Made by a program: the position numbers and the translations under genes | In this document: one piece after another, positions 52,995 through 61,545 of the stretch | Position numbering within the stretch: the first letter of the stretch is position 1 | How the letters are laid out: each line of letters opens with the position of its first letter | The notes under the pieces: model-generated | What the model was told of the DNA's origin: nothing | The model's database searches: none | The model's input: the letters and a program-made list of their open reading frames with translations, nothing else | Origin: Sphingomonas sp. 37zxx | GTDB taxonomy: Bacteria > Pseudomonadota > Alphaproteobacteria > Sphingomonadales > Sphingomonadaceae | NCBI RefSeq assembly: GCF_000786205.1 | Contig: NZ_JROH01000003.1 | Coordinates: 62,001-126,000, forward strand | Direction: 5' to 3' | Length of the DNA: 64,000 bases

Positions 52995-54959
52995 ATGTGC
53001 GGCATAGCAGGCATATGGACGCGCGATCGCGCCCGCCTGCGCGATGCAATGCGAATGGCCGACGCGATCGCCCATCGCGGCCCCGACGATCACGGGTTCT
53101 GGCAAGACGAACCTGCGGGAATTGCCTTGTCGCATCGTCGGCTATCCATCATTGATCTGTCGCAGGCAGGGCACCAGCCAATGGAGTCCCGCTGCGGCCG
53201 GTTCATTCTTAGCTTCAATGGCGAGATCTACAATCATCTGGCGCTACGCCGCGCGATAGAGGCCGAAACCGATATCGCCTGGGCGGGCCAGTCGGACACC
53301 GAAACCCTGCTCCACGCCATCGCGCGATGGGGATTGGCGTCGGCGCTGACTCGCGCGGTCGGGATGTTCGCGCTGGCATTATGGGACCGCAAGAGCGCCA
53401 CGCTGGCGCTGGCGCGCGACCGGATCGGCGAGAAGCCGTTATATTATGGCTGGTCGAACGGTGCGATCCTGTTCGGGTCAGAGCTGTCGGCGCTGCGCGC
53501 CGCGTCGGGCTTTACCGCGCGCACCGATCCCCGCGCGCTGGCCCTGTACCTTCGGTATAACAGCGTGCCCGCGCCCTGGTCGATCCTGCAGGACGTGTAC
53601 AAGGTCGAGCCGGGGGTGATCGTGACCCTCGACGCAGGCGCGCTTGCGGGTCCGCCCACGATACCGCCAAGCGCCGCAGGGGCAGCAACCACCGGCGTTC
53701 GTTGTGCCCGATACTGGTCGCTCGATGCCATCGTCGCGGCTGGATCGGATGCGGCCATGACCGAGTCAAGCGCGGTGGCCGAGCTTGAAACCCGACTGAG
53801 AACCGCGATCGCCGATCAGATGGTCGCCGATGTTCCGGTCGGTGCGTTCCTGTCGGGGGGCGTGGATTCATCGGCCATCGTCGCGCTAATGCGCGAGGCA
53901 ACGCCGATGCCGGTCAGCACCTTCACCATCGGTTTTGCCGAATCAGGCTTTGACGAAGCACCGTTTGCGCGCGCGGTGGCACGCCATCTGGGCACGCAGC
54001 ATCATGAATGGCTGGTCGGCGCCGAAGACGTCCGAAACCTGATCCCGGCCATGCCGGCAATCTATGACGAACCCTTTGCCGACTCGTCACAGCTTCCCAC
54101 CGCCTTGCTCAGCCGAATGACCCGGCAAACGGTGAAGGTGGCGCTGTCGGGGGATGGCGGCGATGAACTGTTCTGCGGATATAACCGCTATCTGGTGTCG
54201 CGCCGTGTCTGGGATCGAATTGCCCTGCTGCCCCAGCCGCTTCGCGCCGCGATCGGGCGCGCGATGATGCAGGTTCCGCCGGGGCGATGGGATGCAATGA
54301 CCCGCCTGCCGGGCTTGCCCGACATCCCGATGCTGGGCGAAAAGCTGCACAAGGTCGCGCGGATGCTGGGGTCGCGGCTCGACACGCAGGCGATCTACCG
54401 CGCCTCCAGCGAAGAATGGCGATCGGGCCTGCCCCTCAAGGCCGAAGCGCACGACCAACCGGCGCTCACGCTGCCCGAAATTGCCCGGACGCCCGAAGAG
54501 CGCATGATGCATTGGGACATGGCCGGCTATCTGCCCGATGATATTCTGACCAAGGTCGACCGCGCCAGCATGGCCGCCGGGCTCGAAACCCGCGTTCCGT
54601 TCCTCGACCATCGCGTGGTGGAACAGGCATGGCGCACCCCGCTTGCGTTCAAGAAACGCGACGGAGACGGGAAATGGCTGCTGCGCCAGATCCTCTATCG
54701 CCAAGTCCCGCGCGCGCTGATCGATCGCCCGAAAGCGGGGTTTGCGATCCCGATCGGCGCATGGCTGCGCGGCCCGCTGCGCGACTGGGCAGAGGAATTG
54801 CTGTCGGAGCAGCAACTCCGACACGATCCCTGGCTCGATCCCCAGCCGATCCGGCGACGCTGGCAAGCGCATCTTGCCGGGTCGCATGATTGGACGGCGT
54901 CGCTATGGGGCGTGCTGATGTACCGGGCGTGGGACCGGCATTGGACAGAGCGATGCTGA
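52995..54959 (+). CDS. asnB: Asparagine synthetase (glutamine-hydrolysing) of the EPS locus
   Basis: A 654-aa canonical AsnB. The N-terminal nucleophile is Cys2 in 'MCGIAGIW', with 'HRGPDDHGFW', 'LSHRRLSIIDLS' and 'SFNGEIYNHLALR' of the glutaminase domain. The synthetase domain has the PPi loop 'FLSGGVDSSAIVALM' (about residue 290) and 'SGDGGDELFCGYNRY'. Such genes are common in EPS loci and may amidate uronic acids or amino sugars; this is inference. It is clearly distinct from the lasso-type AsnB homologue at 62206. Confidence 0.93.
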   Translation: MCGIAGIWTRDRARLRDAMRMADAIAHRGPDDHGFWQDEPAGIALSHRRLSIIDLSQAGHQPMESRCGRFILSFNGEIYNHLALRRAIEAETDIAWAGQSDTETLLHAIARWGLASALTRAVGMFALALWDRKSATLALARDRIGEKPLYYGWSNGAILFGSELSALRAASGFTARTDPRALALYLRYNSVPAPWSILQDVYKVEPGVIVTLDAGALAGPPTIPPSAAGAATTGVRCARYWSLDAIVAAGSDAAMTESSAVAELETRLRTAIADQMVADVPVGAFLSGGVDSSAIVALMREATPMPVSTFTIGFAESGFDEAPFARAVARHLGTQHHEWLVGAEDVRNLIPAMPAIYDEPFADSSQLPTALLSRMTRQTVKVALSGDGGDELFCGYNRYLVSRRVWDRIALLPQPLRAAIGRAMMQVPPGRWDAMTRLPGLPDIPMLGEKLHKVARMLGSRLDTQAIYRASSEEWRSGLPLKAEAHDQPALTLPEIARTPEERMMHWDMAGYLPDDILTKVDRASMAAGLETRVPFLDHRVVEQAWRTPLAFKKRDGDGKWLLRQILYRQVPRALIDRPKAGFAIPIGAWLRGPLRDWAEELLSEQQLRHDPWLDPQPIRRRWQAHLAGSHDWTASLWGVLMYRAWDRHWTERC

Positions 54960-56026
54960 TCTACTGGATCATGTTCGCCTTTCCCGCCGTCCTGGCACTG
55001 GTCGAACAAGCCGATGACCGCGACCGGCAACGATTTGCCCCGACCTGGGTGATCGCGCTGCTGGGGCTTTCCCTGATCATCGGTTTTCGCTGGGAAACCG
55101 GCGGCGATTGGGGAAATTATGCGCGCATGGTCGAGCAGGCCTTTTGGGATCCGACCCAATTTCAGCTTTTCAGCGACCCTGCATTTACTGCACTAACCGT
55201 GTTTGCCGCGCGAACCGACCTCGGCATCCTGCTGATCACGCTGGTCAGCGGCATATTGATGGCGCTGGCGCTGACCCGATTCTGCCTGGTGCAGCCACGT
55301 CCCTGGCTCTGCATGGCGGTGGCGGTTCCCTATCTCGTGGTGGTCATGGGCATGGGCTATATCCGCCAGGGCATGGCGATTTCGTTCCTGATGCTGGGGC
55401 TGGCATCGCTTCGCCACGGGCAAGTCATCCGCTATTCGGCCTGGGTGCTGGTCGGATCGCTGTTTCATTCGACGGCATTGATCCTGCTGCCGCTGGGGGT
55501 GCTGGTCACCAATCGTAACATCGTCCTGCGCGGCGGCCTGGCGCTGGTGATGCTGGCGGCGCTCAGCTATGCGATCATCGCGGCGCGCGCCGAAACCTTC
55601 CTCACCAACTATATCGAAGCCGGCATGTCATCCTCGGGCGCGGCGATACGGTTGTTCATGACGGCGCTGCCGGGCCTGTTGTTATTGGTGTTCCGCGATC
55701 GGTTTCGACTGGAGGGAGCAGAGCGTGGCGTTTGGCTGGCGCTGGCCGCCGCGGCGATTGCGGCGCTCGGGTTGCTGTTCGTGTTCCGCTCCTCCACCGT
55801 CGTCGATCGCCTCGGCCTGTATCTATTGCCGCTGCAATGTTTCGTATACGCTAGGGTGCCGGCCGCCTTTGCCAACGATCAGCGCGGCGAGCGTTTGCTG
55901 ACCGCTGCAATATTGGCCCTGTACGCGGCAGCTTTCTTTGTCTGGCTGAATTACGCGGTCAACGTCGAATATTGGATTCCCTACCGCTCCTACCTGTTTG
56001 AGGATGCGATATGCCTGCAATGTTGA
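54953..56026 (+). CDS. EpsG-family polysaccharide polymerase
   Basis: A 357-aa membrane protein with about ten helices. The family features are 'FRWETGGDWGNYARMVEQAF' near the N-terminus, 'GYIRQGMAISFLMLGLASLR', 'LVGSLFHSTALILLPLGVLV' and 'NYAVNVEYWIPYRSYLF' near the C-terminus. EpsG-type proteins polymerise EPS units. The ATG at 54953 overlaps the asnB stop. Together with the Wzy-like gene it gives two polymerase candidates in one locus. Confidence 0.87.
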   Translation: MLIYWIMFAFPAVLALVEQADDRDRQRFAPTWVIALLGLSLIIGFRWETGGDWGNYARMVEQAFWDPTQFQLFSDPAFTALTVFAARTDLGILLITLVSGILMALALTRFCLVQPRPWLCMAVAVPYLVVVMGMGYIRQGMAISFLMLGLASLRHGQVIRYSAWVLVGSLFHSTALILLPLGVLVTNRNIVLRGGLALVMLAALSYAIIAARAETFLTNYIEAGMSSSGAAIRLFMTALPGLLLLVFRDRFRLEGAERGVWLALAAAAIAALGLLFVFRSSTVVDRLGLYLLPLQCFVYARVPAAFANDQRGERLLTAAILALYAAAFFVWLNYAVNVEYWIPYRSYLFEDAICLQC

Positions 56027-56039
56027 CGCGGCGCTGACG

Positions 56040-57152
56040 ATGGCCAAGATTCTGCTTTCGGTAAACGCCGCATGGAATATCGTTAATTTTCGCGCGGCGC
56101 TGGTTCGCGCGCTTATTGCCGACGGGCATGAAGTGATCGCGGCGGTGGGAGACGATGGTTGGCTGCCACAGGTCGCGGCGATGGGCGTCCGGACGATCGC
56201 CTTGCCAATGGCCAATCGCGGCATGTCGCCGGTTGCCGACGCCATCCTCTTCGCACGCTATTGCCGGTTGATGCGGCGCGAACGGCCCGACGTCTTTCTG
56301 GGCTGGACGATCAAGCCAAACATCTATGGTGGGTTGGCGGCCGGATTGACCGGCGTGGCTGCGATCAACAACATCTCGGGGCTTGGGACCGCCTTCATCC
56401 GCACCAACTGGCTGACCCGGTTAGTGCGCTCTCTCTATCGATTGGGGTTGCGTCGCTCGTCGACGATATTCTTTCAGAATCGACACGACCGCGACCTGTT
56501 CGTCGAGCGCGGCATGGCTCGCCCGGGCCAGGCCGCATTGTTGCCGGGATCGGGGATCGACATCACCCATTTCGACCCCGCATTGTTCGATCCACCCCGG
56601 TCTAGCCCATTTCGTTTCCTGCTGATCGCGCGGTTGATCGCCGACAAGGGCGTGCATGAATATGTCGCAGCCGCGCGAGCGGTAAGGCGCATCTATCCCG
56701 ACGTGGCGTTCGACGTCCTGGGCTTTCTCGATGTCGATAACCGAACCGCGATCGCCCGGTCGACAGTCGAAGCCTGGGTCGCCGAAGGGCTGATCACCTA
56801 TCACGGGGCGACTGACGACGTCCGCCCCTTCATCGCCGCCGCCGATTGCGTCGTTCTGCCATCCTATCGCGAAGGCACCTCCCGCGTCCTGCTGGAAGCA
56901 GCCGCGATGGCGACGCCCGCAATCACCACCAACGCCCCAGGATGCGCCGACGTCGTGCAGGATGGAACGACAGGGCTGATCTGCAACCCGCGCGATGCGG
57001 ATGATCTGGCGGCGAAACTTTTATCGATGATCGCTTTAGGGCCGTCGATGCGAGAGGGGATGGGCGGTGCTGCGCGCGATTTGGCATCGACGGCATTTTC
57101 CGACGCAAAAGTGGTAGAGCGGTATCAGCAAGCGATTGATCGAGCGCTATAG
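56040..57152 (+). CDS. Glycosyltransferase family 4
   Basis: A 370-aa GT-B enzyme. It opens 'MAKILLSVNAAWNIVNFRAALVRALIADGHEVIAAVGDDG', typical of the PglA/WbpX-like clade. Its C-terminal domain has 'FLLIARLIADKGVHEYVAAARAV' and 'VVLPSYREGTSRVLLEAAAMATPAITTNAPGCADVV'. ATG 56040 is 14 nt from the upstream EpsG stop. It closes the plus-strand end of the EPS locus. Confidence 0.9.
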   Translation: MAKILLSVNAAWNIVNFRAALVRALIADGHEVIAAVGDDGWLPQVAAMGVRTIALPMANRGMSPVADAILFARYCRLMRRERPDVFLGWTIKPNIYGGLAAGLTGVAAINNISGLGTAFIRTNWLTRLVRSLYRLGLRRSSTIFFQNRHDRDLFVERGMARPGQAALLPGSGIDITHFDPALFDPPRSSPFRFLLIARLIADKGVHEYVAAARAVRRIYPDVAFDVLGFLDVDNRTAIARSTVEAWVAEGLITYHGATDDVRPFIAAADCVVLPSYREGTSRVLLEAAAMATPAITTNAPGCADVVQDGTTGLICNPRDADDLAAKLLSMIALGPSMREGMGGAARDLASTAFSDAKVVERYQQAIDRAL

Positions 57153-57188
57153 GCATGGGTCAGTTCAAGATTTCGCGCATCGGGCCGA

Positions 57189-58376
57189 TCAGCGCTGGCC
57201 GGCGCGACGGATCCGGCGCGCCATCAGCATCGGCACCCGCAATATGGGGTAGAGGAACGCCAGTCCCCGCGGCAGCGCCAGCATGCCGATATCGTCGCCC
57301 GACAACAGCACCCGTCGCGCGATGGCCAGGATGTTTCTACGGTGCGGCGCAATCAGTGATTTCGCGGTGAATTCGACCCAGCCGCGATAGGGGGTCATCG
57401 ACAATTCACGCATGCCGCCACCGGCAGTCATTATGCGGATCGCCATCCGGTTCAGCAGCGCGACCCGCCGGCTGCGATAGGCGAAACCTGCGGGCAGCGG
57501 CGCGCCCAATAGCCGGTTCGCCAGCAACAACGCCGATGCCGCCGCCCGCTCGCTGCCGGCTGCCTGCGCCACCTGCCAATAGCGCGCGCCGCCATCAGCC
57601 GTTGCCGCCGTCATCGCTGCAATATCGGCGAGCCATTTCAGTCGCGCCCAGCCATGCGCGGCACCATGCGTGCAGAGATAGACGAACAGATCCTCGTCGC
57701 GCAGCGTCATCAGCGCGCGGCCCCGATCGATCGCCACCGCCTGCCACGCCGCCGGCGGGGGCAGTGCGTCGCAGGCAAGGTCGTCCGACAACCGCCAATG
57801 CAGCTCGACCAGCATGCCGGTGTCGCGGTGGCGATGGATGCTGTCCTTGGCCGCCCAAAGATATAGCGGCGGGATGCTGCCATCCCGCCGGCATCGCGGC
57901 GTGACCTGGTCAAATCCCATCATCGCCAGCACCTGCCAGCTTTGCACCACACAGGCCGGCGCAACGACCAGATCGATATCGACCGATTCGCGGATACCGA
58001 TCCTGCCATATAGCAACTGCGCCAGCGCCGTGCCCTTGAGCGTCAGCACCGCCACGCCTGCCTGGCGCAACGCCGCCTGCAATGCCAGCGCGGTATCGGC
58101 CTGTCGCAAGGCCGCAAAACCCCGCTTGCGCGCAATCAGGGCAAGCCGGGGCGGCACCGCGGCACCGGCAATCGACAGCGCCTCGGCCACCAGGCCAGTC
58201 ACGCCATGCCGACCTGCAATCGCCACCAATCGACCCGGATCGGCGGTTTCGGCCAAGCGGCGAATAATGTCGCCCTGCATCCCGATCGGCGAGGCGATAC
58301 AGGCCCGGACCAAGGCGAATTCAGCGGTTTCGGCGGCGAGCATCGCAGACCCGGGCATATCCCGGGGCATCGCCAT
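57189..58376 (-). CDS. Nucleotidyltransferase family protein (PF14907-like)
   Basis: A 395-aa protein of the uncharacterised nucleotidyltransferase family. Features are the 'AIAGRHGVTGLVAEAL' N-terminus, 'VAVLTLKGTALAQLLYG' (Lys-Gly at about 114) and 'RESVDIDLVV', whose Asp-x-Asp (133-135) should bind the catalytic metal. ATG 58376 has an AGGAGG ribosome-binding site. Relatives occur in lasso-peptide gene clusters, including the paeninodin type, and in EPS loci. Its position between the EPS locus and the lasso-like locus suits either. The reaction it catalyses is unknown. Confidence 0.8.
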   Translation of the reverse strand: MAMPRDMPGSAMLAAETAEFALVRACIASPIGMQGDIIRRLAETADPGRLVAIAGRHGVTGLVAEALSIAGAAVPPRLALIARKRGFAALRQADTALALQAALRQAGVAVLTLKGTALAQLLYGRIGIRESVDIDLVVAPACVVQSWQVLAMMGFDQVTPRCRRDGSIPPLYLWAAKDSIHRHRDTGMLVELHWRLSDDLACDALPPPAAWQAVAIDRGRALMTLRDEDLFVYLCTHGAAHGWARLKWLADIAAMTAATADGGARYWQVAQAAGSERAAASALLLANRLLGAPLPAGFAYRSRRVALLNRMAIRIMTAGGGMRELSMTPYRGWVEFTAKSLIAPHRRNILAIARRVLLSGDDIGMLALPRGLAFLYPILRVPMLMARRIRRAGQR

Positions 58377-58468
58377 TGCCCTGTCCTCCTTTGGGTCCGC
58401 TATGCTTGATTTGCCGGTCATGTTCGTCGAACATTACGCCTAAAGCGCGACGCTGACATGGGGGAAAT

Positions 58469-58762
58469 ATGACCAAAGCATGGTTGGAGCTTGATCAGTT
58501 CGCGCCGTATCTGGAGCAGGATTTCATCGCCGGGCCCGAGCCGACCGCGCCGGTGCTGACGCTGATCGAGGCCGAGCCGTTGCGCAATCACGGCGTGGCG
58601 ACCCGAGCCCCCTTTGCCTTGCTGTTCCGATCGAACCACACCCCCATGCTCGAACAGGGGCAGTATCGATTGACGCATGCGGTGGCGGGAACCCATGACA
58701 TTTTCCTGGTCCCCGTGGGGCGCAACGACGGCGGCATTCTGTACGAAGCGATTTTTAATTAA
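58469..58762 (+). CDS. DUF6916-like small protein
   Basis: A 97-aa protein rich in acidic residues in the first half. 'LTLIEAEPLRNHGVATRAPFALLFRSNHTPMLEQGQYRLTHAVAGTHDIFLVPVGRNDGGILYEAIFN' resembles a small family (DUF6916) that I associate with tail-collar protein loci. It has no signal or membrane segment. It diverges from the nucleotidyltransferase gene and overlaps the GNAT gene end by 8 nt. The family name is recalled, not checked. Confidence 0.7.
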   Translation: MTKAWLELDQFAPYLEQDFIAGPEPTAPVLTLIEAEPLRNHGVATRAPFALLFRSNHTPMLEQGQYRLTHAVAGTHDIFLVPVGRNDGGILYEAIFN

Positions 58763-59300
58763 CGCCAAGGCTGATCGGCACGAACCCGCGCGCCGCCCGC
58801 TCCATACGGTAGCGAATCCCGTTGGTTTCGGTGATCACGAAGCCAAGCCGGTGATACAGACGTTGCGCAATATTGGTCTGTTCGACGTTCAGGCTGACCG
58901 GCTTAGCGGCCGCATCCGCCTGCGCCAGCAGCGCCGCCAGAATCGCCGATCCTACGCCCGCGCCGCGCTTGTCCGGCATCAGGGCGACATCGACGATATG
59001 CAGGTGATCGGGCGCGTCCTGAAGATATAATCGACCGATCTGGGCACCTCGACACTCGATGATCCAAAAGCCGCAACCAGCTATGCGGGTTTGGAAATGC
59101 AGCCGCTGTGCATTGAATTGCTGTGCGACGAACACCGCCTTTTGCGGTTCGGTCCAGCCGGTCACCGTCGCCAGCTCTTCGGCGCGGGTGGACGCATATA
59201 GCTTCAGCAGAAACGGCAGATCTGTTTCACGCTCGCCGCGCAGCCGATACCCCTGCGCCGACAGCTGCGGCGGCATCACAGGCGGAACTTCGGCGTTCAT
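58755..59300 (-). CDS. GNAT-family N-acetyltransferase
   Basis: A 181-aa acetyltransferase. The acetyl-CoA-binding motif A is 'HIVDVALMPDKRGAGVGSAILAALLAQADAAAKPVSLNV', followed by 'QTNIAQRLYHRLGFVITETNGIRYRM'. I chose ATG 59300 (MNAEVPP); the frame to 59366 is unconserved. It follows three collar-protein genes on the same strand and may act on one of them. Confidence 0.9.
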   Translation of the reverse strand: MNAEVPPVMPPQLSAQGYRLRGERETDLPFLLKLYASTRAEELATVTGWTEPQKAVFVAQQFNAQRLHFQTRIAGCGFWIIECRGAQIGRLYLQDAPDHLHIVDVALMPDKRGAGVGSAILAALLAQADAAAKPVSLNVEQTNIAQRLYHRLGFVITETNGIRYRMERAARGFVPISLGVN

Positions 59301-59378
59301 TGCTGTAAACCCATGCACCCCGCGTCGAGGTCGTCGGAAAAAACGGGCGAGCCGAATATCGACCACTCAGCGCAACGG

Positions 59379-59918
59379 CTAGTCATGCGCGGGGTAGATA
59401 CCCTCAATGGCAATCACGAACTGGAGCGCGAGGAAAGGCTGGCGATTTTCATGCGGCTGGTTCTGGCCTGCCGATGCAATGACCATCGGCGACATCGCAA
59501 CCGGCGGTACCGAAACATCACTATAGGCAAATCCCGGCGCGGAAACACCGAACATCGTGTCCCCCGCCGGCCCGGCCACATTCTGACTGGGGTTGGCGGG
59601 ATTGAGGGTCGCCCCGTTCAGAGCGTGCGAATGCACCGGCATGTGCATTTGCGACAGCGAGACCACCGGATCGCCCGCAGTTTCGCCGAGCGAGCGTCGG
59701 GTCAGGCCAGGCCCACTCCCTTGTCCGATCGGCACCCGCTCCTGCAAGTTGGGCAATGCGAAATCCACTCGGCCATCGCCGCCAAACCGATTACTTAAAA
59801 CGGAAAATAGCGTAGTGAATTGCCTGATAGGCAATAATTGGCCATCACACACCAGATACCCGCGGGGAGCAAAGTTGAAAGCTACCAGTTTTATTTCACC
59901 TATATAGGGATCGGCCAT
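59379..59918 (-). CDS. Tail-collar domain protein 1 (microcystin-dependent-protein-like)
   Basis: A 179-aa phage-tail-collar-fold protein. It opens 'MADPYIGEIKLVAFNFAPRGYLVCDGQLLPI', then 'NRFGGDGRVDFALPNLQERVPIGQG' (the collar signature) and ends 'LALQFVIAIEGIYPAHD'. It is one of three tandem paralogues. No tail tube, sheath, terminase or capsid gene is nearby, so it belongs to the chromosomal MdpB-like group whose function is poorly known. Confidence 0.88.
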   Translation of the reverse strand: MADPYIGEIKLVAFNFAPRGYLVCDGQLLPIRQFTTLFSVLSNRFGGDGRVDFALPNLQERVPIGQGSGPGLTRRSLGETAGDPVVSLSQMHMPVHSHALNGATLNPANPSQNVAGPAGDTMFGVSAPGFAYSDVSVPPVAMSPMVIASAGQNQPHENRQPFLALQFVIAIEGIYPAHD

Positions 59919-59934
59919 CCTGGTATCTCCAATA

Positions 59935-60480
59935 CTAGTTTTGACTAGGGAAAATGCCTTGCGAGGCCATGATATAGGAAATCGCCAGATAAGGCATCAT
60001 ACTGGGATGCGGCTGGTTACCACCTGCCACGCTGATCACGCTTGAATCCATCAGCACCGGCACAACGGCACTTGTTCCCTCACGTGACACATAGAGCGAA
60101 GGCTTGCCCGTACCCCCCGAAGGCATCGCCGGAACTGCATTGGTCGGGCCTGGAAGCGATGCTGCTGCAGTGGATGCCATCACCGCATGTTTATGGGCGG
60201 GTATCGTCGCTGTGATCAGCGTCACCGTTTCGGTGCCCAGCTTCTGGCCGATAGAGTAGCTGCTAAGTCCCAAACCCTGGCCCAGACAGATCGGCACACG
60301 CCCTCTCAGATCGGGCACGGCAAAGGTCGTCGATCCATCGCCACCATAGACCGACCCCAGCAGCGCGAACAGGGTATCATATTCGGAGATTGCCAGCAGC
60401 GCTCCGTCGCAAAAAACCCAGCCCACTGGCGGAAGCACACCGGCAAACAGCCGGATTTCACCGAGAAACTGATCACTCAT
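59935..60480 (-). CDS. Tail-collar domain protein 2
   Basis: A 181-aa paralogue. 'MSDQFLGEIRLFAGVLPPVGWVFCDGALLAISEYDTLFALLGSVYGGDGSTTFAVPDLRGRVPICLGQG' matches the collar fold. It ends 'LAISYIMASQGIFPSQN'. It shares its N-terminal pattern with collar 1 and collar 3 but differs in the middle, which is Pro/Thr-rich. It lies 16 nt upstream of collar 1. Confidence 0.88.
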   Translation of the reverse strand: MSDQFLGEIRLFAGVLPPVGWVFCDGALLAISEYDTLFALLGSVYGGDGSTTFAVPDLRGRVPICLGQGLGLSSYSIGQKLGTETVTLITATIPAHKHAVMASTAAASLPGPTNAVPAMPSGGTGKPSLYVSREGTSAVVPVLMDSSVISVAGGNQPHPSMMPYLAISYIMASQGIFPSQN

Positions 60481-60510
60481 GCCAAAAACCTTCCCTCATC
60501 GCAGGGGCAA

Positions 60511-61020
60511 TCAGGGGCGCGTTGGATAAAGGCCCTGGATCGCGATACAGAAGTTGACCGCCAATGACGGTTGGATGTTGCTATGCGGCAACCCTCCGCC
60601 CGCAGGCTCCAATGTGGCACCGTCGATCGGCACCAATGCCTGGGCAGGGCCGAAAAAGTCGACGACCACCGAGGAATCGGACGCAAAGTGATTGCCTTGT
60701 GGCGCGCGTCGATTGCCCTGAGTGTCGACAGCGGTCATCGCATGGGCATGTGCCGGCAGATGCTGCGGCAACAGCGTCACTTGCTCCACACCGCCCACCA
60801 AACCCCATGGCAGCGACGATCCAAGACCGATCGGCGCACGAGACTGCAAATCAGGCAGCTTGAATGTGCTACGCCCGTCTCCGCCATAGGTAGTACCAAT
60901 CAGCGTGAACAATGCCTGATATTGGGCGACTGGCAGTAGCTGGCCTCGACAGGCCAGATAGCCGCGGGGTATTCGTCCAAAAGCGAACAGCTTTATCTCG
61001 CCTAGAAATGGATCGGACAT
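60511..61020 (-). CDS. Tail-collar domain protein 3
   Basis: A 169-aa paralogue and the first gene of the collar operon. 'MSDPFLGEIKLFAFGRIPRGYLACRGQLLPVAQYQALFTLIGTTYGGDGRSTFKLPDLQSRAPIGLG' matches the family. It ends 'LAVNFCIAIQGLYPTRP'. Its start is divergent from the lasso precursors, sharing the 248-bp region 61021-61268. Confidence 0.88.
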   Translation of the reverse strand: MSDPFLGEIKLFAFGRIPRGYLACRGQLLPVAQYQALFTLIGTTYGGDGRSTFKLPDLQSRAPIGLGSSLPWGLVGGVEQVTLLPQHLPAHAHAMTAVDTQGNRRAPQGNHFASDSSVVVDFFGPAQALVPIDGATLEPAGGGLPHSNIQPSLAVNFCIAIQGLYPTRP

Positions 61021-61268
61021 TTCGGCCTACCCTCTCATTCGCCACCTGAGCCCATTGGCTCCGCGCCTATATCTCTCCAGCTTATGAAATGCCTGAGTAT
61101 TTTCAACATCAATATCGCGTTGACCGTTATTACTTTACCCATTCTGGATAAATCGTTTTTAACTTTTACCTTGCTCTCCCGCCCTGTTCGGCGATTGCGT
61201 GTTTACACGATTCGTGCAAAGGGTTCACGCGGAACGTATACGGCCATACCAAATAAAGGGGCGCAGAG
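61021..61268. promoter_or_regulatory. Divergent region between collar operon and lasso precursors
   Basis: This 248-bp region is clearly more AT-rich than the EPS genes, with runs such as ATCGTTTTTAACTTTTACC. It probably holds promoters in both directions. A TTGACC at 61120 is a possible -35 box on the plus strand but has no good -10 partner. I see no confident operator. Confidence 0.5.
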
Positions 61269-61448
61269 ATGCTTGGCGAAGTCAAAGCTTCAGACGATAA
61301 TGCGGCGGCTTTCAATGAAGCGGCTAGCGCAGATGGTCGCCGCCCCTGGTCTACGCCGGCCTTGATCATTTCGGATATTCGCAACTCAGGGGCATCCGTC
61401 ACCTTTGCGACTGATGGAACGCTCTTGGGGTATCCGTACGGATCGTGA
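61269..61448 (+). CDS. Lasso peptide precursor 1 (candidate)
   Basis: A 59-aa precursor. The leader (residues 1-40) is acidic and ends 'RRPWSTPALIISDIRNS'. The predicted core (41-59) is GASVTFATDGTLLGYPYGS. Gly1 and Asp9 would close a nine-residue macrolactam ring, and bulky Leu and Tyr in the tail could act as plugs. The leader carries an aromatic-x-x-Pro pair (W28, P31), like the YxxP motif recognised by RRE proteins. ATG 61269 follows an AAAGGGG ribosome-binding site. The same leader block recurs in the two other units, and a lasso-type AsnB homologue lies close by. I infer lasso class; maturation is untested. Confidence 0.75.
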   Translation: MLGEVKASDDNAAAFNEAASADGRRPWSTPALIISDIRNSGASVTFATDGTLLGYPYGS

Positions 61449-61545
61449 CCAATGCCTCGGACTTGAATCGTGACGAGCGGGCGGCGAAGCTTTTGGAAAC
61501 GCTTCAATTTCGCCATGTTCACCAGAGCTGACGGAAAGAACGGTA

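Noticed and set aside
52995..54959. A second lasso cyclase in the EPS locus
   Set aside because: It has the canonical MCGIAG start, full glutaminase motifs and normal AsnB length, and no precursor-like ORF lies beside it.
59379..61020. Prophage remnant suggested by tail-collar proteins
   Set aside because: No capsid, terminase, tail tube, lysis or integrase genes are present, and the collar proteins are of the chromosomal MdpB-like type.
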